NCBI GenBank assembly: GCA_024362935.1
Contig: JANCRA010000180.1
Span: forward strand, 118,555 to 182,554
Length of the DNA stretch: 64,000 nucleotides
Origin: Setophaga petechia
Taxonomy: Eukaryota > Chordata > Aves > Passeriformes > Parulidae
Direction of reading: 5' to 3'
The notes beneath the pieces are model-generated. The model did no database searches. It had not been told where the DNA came from and saw only the letters and a program-made list of their open reading frames with translations. The translations under genes and the position numbers were made by a program. Positions 58,018-64,000 of this stretch are shown piece after piece. Every line of letters starts with the position of its first letter. The first letter of the stretch is position 1.

Positions 58018-58748
58018 TGTGGCGGTGCCGAATCTGAGCCCGGCTGGCTCCACAGAGTGCACAGCCCACAGCCTGAGTTTGGGGCACAGGCAGCTGCGAG
58101 TCCCAGGACCTCCAGCGGGAGCAAGCTGGGAGTTCAGTGCCCTCTTTGGAGCTCCCTCCACGTCGGTGGTGGAGGAGGCAGCTCCAGCAGGCCAAAAGGC
58201 AGAGACGACGTCGACACGAAGGAGGCGAAAAGAACAGGCGCGAGGCAGCAGTCCTCCACAGCAGGGTTTATTCAGGGAAGGCGAAGGAAAGGTGTGGGTG
58301 GGTAGGGAGGCTGCAGAGAACTGCCACCAGGGGTGGGGCGAACAAAACATATATAGAGGGACCAGGGGGAGGTGAACCCCTTCCCCTGGCCAATGAACTT
58401 AACATACAACTTGAATGACATGGGGTGACAACAAATGAAATTACATAAGGGGTGGGACGGCCCTCTCCTGCCCAATCACCCTCTGCCCTGGGGAGAATGT
58501 TCTGGAGAAGCAGGCAGGGACAGAGAGTGACAGGCAGGCAGGCTGACAACTCAAGATACAGGGATGGGGATTACTTGATACAAAAAGGCGGGAGTAACCA
58601 AGGCAACTAAAAGACGGACAGCTCTGCTAGGGGAAAAACAGGGGGAGGGGAAACCCGGCAGGCGCCATCTTGGGCAACTGAAATTAATACAATAAATTAA
58701 AGGGAACAGAACCGGGGGGAGGGAGACTGCAGGGCGCACCGCAACACA
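58018..58748 (-). mobile_element. Complete 731-bp solo LTR inside a CR1
   Basis: Plus-strand ends are TGTGGCGGTGC and GCACCGCAACACA, an imperfect inverted pair. The 4-bp duplication GGGA (58014-58017 and 58749-58752) restores the CR1 exactly. On the reverse strand there is a TATATA box (complement near 58350-58355), AATAAA (complement 58267-58272) and a long U5 of about 250 bp. The 4-bp duplication suggests a gammaretrovirus-like (ERV1) source. No coding region remains. Confidence 0.92.
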
Positions 58749-59055
58749 GGGAGAGCTGAGGGTACCTGAAGGGGCTCCAGGAGAGCTGGAGAGGGACTGG
58801 GGACAAGGGATGGAGGGACAGGAGCCAGGGAATGGCTGCCAGTGCCAGAGGGCAGGGATGGGTGGGAGATTGGGAATTGGGAATTCCTGGCTGGGCTGGA
58901 ATTGCCAGAGCAGCTGTGGCTGCCCCTGGATCCCTGGCAGTGCCCAAGGCCAGGCTGGACACTGGGGCACCCTGGGACAGTGGGAGGTGTCCCTGCCCCT
59001 GGAATGGGATGGGATTTAAGGTCCCTTCAACCCAAACCATTCTGGGTTCCAAGGT
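58749..59055 (+). mobile_element. CR1 LINE 3' end, right of the nested LTR
   Basis: Continues 57960-58017 through the full young 3' UTR to 'cttcaacccaaaccattctg'. Part of the 'ccatggcaggggtggcac' block is replaced by 'cccctggaatgggatggg'. Confidence 0.9.
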
Positions 59056-59246
59056 TCCAACCCCCCTGATGTGGGTTTAGGGGAAGTTGTGTCTAAAGCA
59101 GCAGCAGCCAAAGCAGGAGAATGAAATTCCAAGACATTTCCAAGGAGCAGAGACCATTTTGGGATTTGCCACCTGCCCCCCTGAGCCTGTGGGAACAAAT
59201 CTGACCTGGGTGCTGTGACAGCAACGCCAGCAGGAGATGGAGCTTT
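59056..59246. other. Unique sequence
   Basis: Short unique stretch. Its end (GATTCC, 59247-59252) is the left target duplication of the next LTR. Confidence 0.45.
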
Positions 59247-59252
59247 GATTCC

Positions 59253-59881
59253 TGTGGGAGCTCAGCTCATCGCTCCTGATGTCCAGAATCACCCAGAAAA
59301 CCCATGGGGGGCTCGGAGGTCCTGGAATGTTGCTAAGAATTCTTGGTGGCTGGACTTTGACCCTTTAGAGGATGTGTATGAGGACGTGAGAATGAGCACA
59401 GTTTAAGTGGTGGAGGGATCACACATTCACAGGGTGAAATATGGATTTTGGGATTTTGGTACAGGGGGGTTATATCTGGGTACAGGGGGGTTATGGAGAC
59501 AAGATGGAGCAATCGGGGCGTGTCTCAGCTTCTTCTTTCTTCTTCTTGTCTTCCATCTTCTGTGGTGGTGTTGGCACTTGGGGATTGGTTTGTGGTGAAG
59601 GTGCACTTGTCAATAAGGGTGAAAGGTGTTGGGAATAAAAGGTAAATATGATGTATGGAGTTTTTGTTATAAAAGGACACAACTGCCCCGTGGGTGCTCA
59701 GAGTGCCCTTGGCTGCCTTGCTGGTCAGATCCCGGCTGGCAGAGAGGAAAACTCTGTGAGATAAGAAATAATAAACATTCTGAAGAGGGAAGCATTGAAG
59801 AGTCCAGACTCGTCCTTTGACCCGCGGCTGCCCCGACCCATCCTGTGTGTGTGTGAGCAGAGACAGCAGCCGGGGCGGGCA
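59253..59881 (+). mobile_element. Complete 629-bp solo LTR
   Basis: From TGTGGGAGCTC to GGGGCGGGCA, with a perfect 6-bp duplication GATTCC (59247-59252 and 59882-59887). TATAAAA is at 59668-59674 and AATAAA at 59770-59775, followed by a GC-rich U5. A tandem step 'gtacaggggggttatat' is doubled near 59459-59495. The 6-bp duplication fits an ERVK-like element. A 63-codon frame crossing the left edge is not a gene. Confidence 0.94.
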
Positions 59882-59887
59882 GATTCC

Positions 59888-60500
59888 AGCCCTCCACCCA
59901 AATGAAATCCTTGGAAATGTTGGAATTGGACGCAGATTTTTCCTCGTGGGCTTCACATTTCCCAGTGAACCTCATGTGAGCAGCACCACTCCCACGAGCT
60001 GCTGCTTTTTGGGAATGTGTTGAACAGAATTCGTGTTCAGATCCCATTTCTTTGGGATGAGGCCCATGGCACCAAATGCCAATGGTCTGTTTGGAATTCC
60101 AAAGGCTCCATCTCCCAGGACAGGCGTTATTCCAGGTGGAACCACCCTCTGTGACATCATCTCACAGAATTTCGCCCTCCCAGACATCATTTTGTGCTTT
60201 CCTCACACAATAAATGATTTTTTTTTGATCTTAAACCATTCCTTGGCCTCAGGGTTTTCATCTTTTATTGACTGAAGCTCTGCTAATGGCTCTGAGGACA
60301 GCAATAAATATTTGCAGTCTGGATTGGCCCAAATTTATTGCAGAAAGTGGAAACCTCAGGTCAGCAAACAAAGCTGGATATGTGTGGAGGTTTTTTTATG
60401 TTAATCCTCCAAATTATTAATATGGGCAGGCTGTGGTTGTGGGGGCAGAAATTTTTCTCTTCAGTGGCATGTTTAAATATGCATAACATAATACAATTAA
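59888..60500. other. Unique sequence, origin unclear
   Basis: Holds an 80-codon plus-strand frame (60033-60275) that overlaps a minus frame of similar length and has an AATAAA at 60210. It could be a decayed retrocopy or LTR tail, but nothing was recognised. Confidence 0.4.
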
Positions 60501-60800
60501 ATTATTATTATTTAAATGTAATTAATAGCCCAGTGGAGCGTGTTCAGGTTATTCAAGTGGGTGCACTGACACCATGGATTGAAAAATCTGTTAAATACCC
60601 CCCAAAAAAAAAAAACCAAAACTGTTTCTGTTTAAAAAAGTCAGATCAAAATAATCTAAAATTAGATTTTTATATCTATTTATAATAATAAGAAGTGTTA
60701 TGGAAGGGATAATGCTTTTATTCATACTAAAAAGGAGCAGTGTGGAAAAAGGGAGAGGACAATGTCACAGAATTCTGGGAGGAGCTGGGTTGGAGGGACC
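60501..60800. repeat. 300-bp direct duplication, copy 2
   Basis: Partner of 55759-56057; differences are scattered single bases and oligo(A) length. It ends in the same CR1 terminus. Confidence 0.93.
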
Positions 60801-61690
60801 TTGAATCCCATCCCATTGCATCCCATCACATCCCATTGCATCCCATTGAATCCCATTGAATCCCATTGAATCCCATCCCATTGAATCCCATTGAATCCCA
60901 TTGAATCCCGTCCCATTGAATCCCATTGAATCCCACTGAATCCCACTGAATCCCATTGAATCTCATCACATCCCATTGAATCCCATTGAATCCCACTGGA
61001 TCCCATTGAATCCCATCCCATTGCATCCCATTGAATCCCATTGAATCCCATTGCATCCCACTGAATCCCATTGAATCCCATCCCATTGAATCCCATTGCA
61101 TCCCATTGAACCCCATTGAATCCCATTGAATCCCATTGAATCCCAGTGGATCCCATTGAATCCCATTGAATCCCATCCCATTGAATCCCACTGAATCCCA
61201 TTGAATCCCATTGAACCCCATTGAATCCCATAAAATACCATTGAATCCCATTGAACTCCAATGAATCCCATTGAATCCCATTGAATCCCATCCCATTGAA
61301 CCCCACTGCATCCCATTGAATCCCATTGAATCCCATTGAATCCCATTGAATCCCATTGAATCCCATTGAATCCCATTGAACCCCATTGAATCCCATTGCA
61401 TCCCATTGAATCCCATTGAATCCCATTGAATGCCATTGAATCCCATTGAATGCCATTGAATCCCACTGAATCCCACTGAATCCCACTGAATCCCATTGAA
61501 TCTCATCGCATTCCATTGAATCCCATTGAATCCCAGTGGATCCCATTGAATCCCATTGAATCCCATTGAATCTCATCCCATTGCATCCCATTGCACCCCA
61601 TTGCATCCCATTGAATCCCATTGCATCCCATTGAACCCCATCCCATTGAATCCCATAGAATCCCATTGAATCCTATTGAATCCCATCCCA
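60801..61690. repeat. 10-bp minisatellite in a CR1 terminus, copy 2
   Basis: About 88 units of the same decamer as copy 1, twice as long. Blocks such as ATTGAACTCCAATGA and CATAAAATACC are shared with copy 1 and mark multi-unit segments that existed before, or were exchanged after, the duplication. Confidence 0.96.
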
Positions 61691-61703
61691 TCCCACCCCT
61701 GCC

Positions 61704-61747
61704 ATGGATGGGATGGGATGGGATGGGATGGGATGGGATGGGATGGG
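61704..61747. repeat. (ATGGG)n short array in the same CR1
   Basis: Eight to nine ATGGG pentamers lie in the CR1 at the 'ccatggcagg' step, separated from the decamer array by about 15 bp. It is a second, independent expansion in one element. Confidence 0.93.
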
Positions 61748-62002
61748 CAGGGACACCTCCCACTGTCCCAGGGTGCTCCAATGCCCAGCCTGGCCTTGGG
61801 CACTGCCAGGGATCCAGGGGCAGCCACAGCTGCTCTGGCAATTCCAGCCCAGCCAGGAATTCCCAATTCCCAATCTCCCACCCATCCCTGCCCTCTGGCA
61901 CTGGCAGCCATTCCCTGGCTCCTGTCCCTCCAGCCCTTGTCCCCAGTCCCTCTCCAGCTCTCCTGGAGTTTCTCCTCTCCAGCCTTTCCATCTACAAAAG
62001 CC

Positions 62003-63200
62003 AAACTGAGAAATTCCCCAAATCCAATATTTTTGGGGTGTGTCTGGGTGTCCCTGCAGGCTCAGTTCAAGGCTGTGACATTCCCAGGATCTGCCAACAA
62101 CGCAGGAAAAATTCCAGAGGTCCCAAAGCAAGGTCAGATGTCCCCAAAGGGTGACGTGGATTTATTGGGTCCATGGAGCACAAGGACCAACAAGGAGAAG
62201 AGGAAGGGAGAAAGGAAAGGAAGGAAGAAGGGAGGGAGGGAAGGAACCTCTTGTAGGATATTGATGGATTGAGCATTCCACAGGTGGAATTATGGAATTT
62301 TTCTATAGTTTTTTGCTTTTTCCCAGATCTCTCCATGCCTTTCAGGCTGTCCCACCTAAAAATTTTCCCTCTCATGGACAATGAGGTTGTTGGAAAATGT
62401 CTCCTGTTCCTGCACTCTGGCAGGAGTGAGGGATGTGGAATTACTTCCCAATTTTCTGGAATAAAAATTCATCTCTGGGCAGCAGCAGCAGGGCTCAGAG
62501 TTCTGCCTTCCCAGGATATTTCAGAATATTAAACCTCAGGGCTATTTAAGCAAATACCAAGGAAATAATTGCTGGCAATTCCCTGGCAGCTCCCAGCAAG
62601 ATTCCTGGGAAGTTCTGCAGTAAAACAAATATTTGATGTACAGAAAACATGACAAAACCCACAATATTTGTGATGCCATTTTTTTTTCTTTTTATTTTCT
62701 TTTCTCTGACTTTTATTTAAATGCAGTGAATAAATGGATTTAAATAAGGTTCCCAATATAGGGAATAAATGGATTTAAATAAGATTTCCTGTGTACTATG
62801 TCCACGATGCAGCTTTTTTGGTTGTTTATTTGAACCTGCTGGACAGGTGGGGTTGATTTTTCCTGCCAGGAATAGGGATGGAAATATGGCTCAGCCTTTT
62901 TCAAACCTTATCATCAAATAGTCTGGGATGTTTCCAGCTGTGGATGGGAAAGTTCTGCTGCTCCTGAGGCTAAAATCCAGCACAGGATGGGGGCTGAGGC
63001 TCTGTGCAACCAGCCAGGGAAATGGGATGGGATCCATAGGGAAATGTGGTCATAAATCCAATAATTTTAGTTTTTTAAGGAATCTGACAGGCAGCCTTGT
63101 CCCAAGAAATCCTCCTGTCCCAGAAGGGGGGTCAGGATCTGGAATCTCCAGTTATTTATATCTGGTTGCTTTGAAATAAACTCTGCTCCAGCCAAATGGA
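62003..63200. other. Unique sequence
   Basis: An A/G-rich patch lies at 62193-62245. No gene is recognised. Confidence 0.45.
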
Positions 63201-63202
63201 AT

Positions 63203-63345
63203 TCCCTGGAAATGTCCAAGGCCAGGTTGGATGGGGCTGGAAAAACCTGGGACAGTGGAAAGTGTCCCTGCCCATGGAAGGGGTGGGACTGGATGGGATT
63301 CACCATCCCTTGAGCCCAAACCTTTCCATGAATCCATGATTCACC
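63203..63345 (+). mobile_element. CR1 LINE 3' end
   Basis: 'tccctggaaatgtccaagg', 'gtgtccctgcccatggaag' and 'agcccaaacctttccatga', with a short repeat tail. Confidence 0.86.
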
Positions 63346-63570
63346 AGTTCATCCTCGTTCCTGTCCAGTGGGAATTCCATTTTCCAGGTAAAACCATCTG
63401 TATCCACCTGCCCACCCCACAAAGGTCACCAACAACTTCTTGAAGGGTTTCAATTTGGTGGATAAGGAATTCCAGCAGCTTGGACAATTCCCTGCTGCCC
63501 AGCTGAGGAATAAAATGTTCAACCAGGTGGAAATGATGGAAAAATTCCAGAATTCCCTGCCAGGAGGGCA
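63346..63570. other. Unique sequence
   Basis: No recognised feature between two plus-strand CR1 pieces. Confidence 0.4.
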
Positions 63571-63574
63571 CAGC

Positions 63575-63690
63575 CAGGGGGATTGGGCTCTGCTCCAGGG
63601 AACAGGGACAGGAGCAGAGGGAACGGCCTCAGGCTGGGCCAGGGCAGGGTTTAGATTGGATATTTGGGAAAAAATTTTGTCATGGAAAAG
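63575..63690 (+). mobile_element. CR1 LINE internal 3' fragment
   Basis: 'ggaacggcctcaggctgggc' and 'ggtttagattggatatttgg' belong just upstream of the CR1 3' UTR. The terminus is missing. Confidence 0.78.
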
Positions 63691-64000
63691 CAATATTATT
63701 GTTGTCCCACCTCCCAAACCTGAACAAATCCATAAATTGAAATTCCAAAATGCACTTCCCAAACTCCCAGACATCCAGAGCTGGGGAGAAGCTCCTCATG
63801 GAGTGAGAAGTGAGGAAGCTGGAAATTTAAACCTTTGTCCTTTCTGAAGGGTCACAACATTCTTGGCTGCTCCCAAGGTGGAACCAGGGCTGGAGAAGTT
63901 GGATCAAATATTCCCTTTATTTTTGGTGGCTTGGCTGCAAAATCCCTGGCTGGCAACACATTCCCAAAGCACAGAGAGGCTTTCAAACATGGAATTCTGG
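63691..64000. other. Unique sequence to the window end
   Basis: No recognised feature. Confidence 0.4.

Larger units (their letters stand above)
60770..62000 (-). mobile_element. CR1 LINE 3' end split by a 10-bp array
   Basis: Reverse-strand CR1: terminus at 60770-60812, then about 880 bp of decamer array, then the UTR resumes at 61690 ('cacccctgccatgg', 'gcagggacacctcccact') and continues to about 62000 in young-type sequence. The array therefore lies inside the element. Confidence 0.92.

Noticed and set aside
59215..59406. Possible retroviral gene tail upstream of an LTR
   Set aside because: The GATTCC target duplication places the LTR start at 59253, so most of this frame is LTR U3 and the rest is host flank.
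60033..60275. 80-codon frame followed by AATAAA, perhaps a retrocopy
   Set aside because: No protein family recognised, an equal frame on the opposite strand, and no target duplication or A tail.
60722..61666. 314-codon minus-strand frame of Gly-Phe-Asn-Gly-Ile-Gln-Trp-Asp repeats
   Set aside because: Translation of the decamer array in a CR1 end; not a real repeat protein.
1..64000. tRNA, rRNA, snRNA or CpG-island promoter
   Set aside because: No cloverleaf or conserved boxes and no sustained CpG-rich stretch were recognised on either strand; a covariance-model search would be needed to exclude diverged copies.

Overview
The window reads as non-coding DNA from a bird, most likely a passerine. 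Three things point there. The dominant repeat is the 3' end of CR1 LINEs, with about forty fragments on both strands. There are many solo endogenous-retrovirus LTRs of types common in songbird genomes. Much of the remaining repeat content is minisatellite. No protein-coding gene, exon series, tRNA, rRNA or known small RNA could be supported. All the long open frames lie inside stop-free tandem repeats or inside CR1/LTR sequence. Family names rest on motif recognition from memory, without a database search. The placement in passerines is an inference.

Layout: 0-4.4 kb holds an LTR tail, an LTR nested inside another LTR, and an AT-rich tract. 4.36-6.86 kb is a higher-order 14-bp minisatellite. 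6.9-24 kb is mostly unique sequence with CR1 pieces and three full-length solo LTRs of one family (10.0, 13.5, 15.6 kb); the LTR at 10.0 kb sits inside a CR1. 24-30 kb holds a pyrimidine microsatellite, CR1 copies and a 934-bp LTR whose poly(A)-signal segment is tandemly multiplied. 30.8-32.1 kb is a 22-bp minisatellite of about 59 copies. 35.6-36.1 kb is a minus-strand LTR with an ATTAY array. 37.8-38.5 kb is a (TGGA)n array. 40-41 kb has two short LTRs, one of them in a CR1. 46.7-53.5 kb is a duplication-rich block: an inverted repeat, three CR1 copies with the same 30-bp minisatellite, a C-poor LTR and a 450-490 bp direct duplication. 55-62 kb contains a duplicated 300-bp segment with a 10-bp minisatellite grown inside a CR1 end, plus two more full-length LTRs. 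The last 2 kb is CR1 fragments and unique sequence.

The elements do not act as a pathway; the window records layered insertion. Target-site duplications (TSDs) can be read directly for most complete LTRs (6 bp in most, 5 bp at 28.5 kb, 4 bp at 1.9 and 58.0 kb). Four LTRs interrupt an older repeat and so give relative ages. I found no evidence of a new functional system. The most notable observations concern how minisatellites start and grow inside CR1 and LTR sequence.
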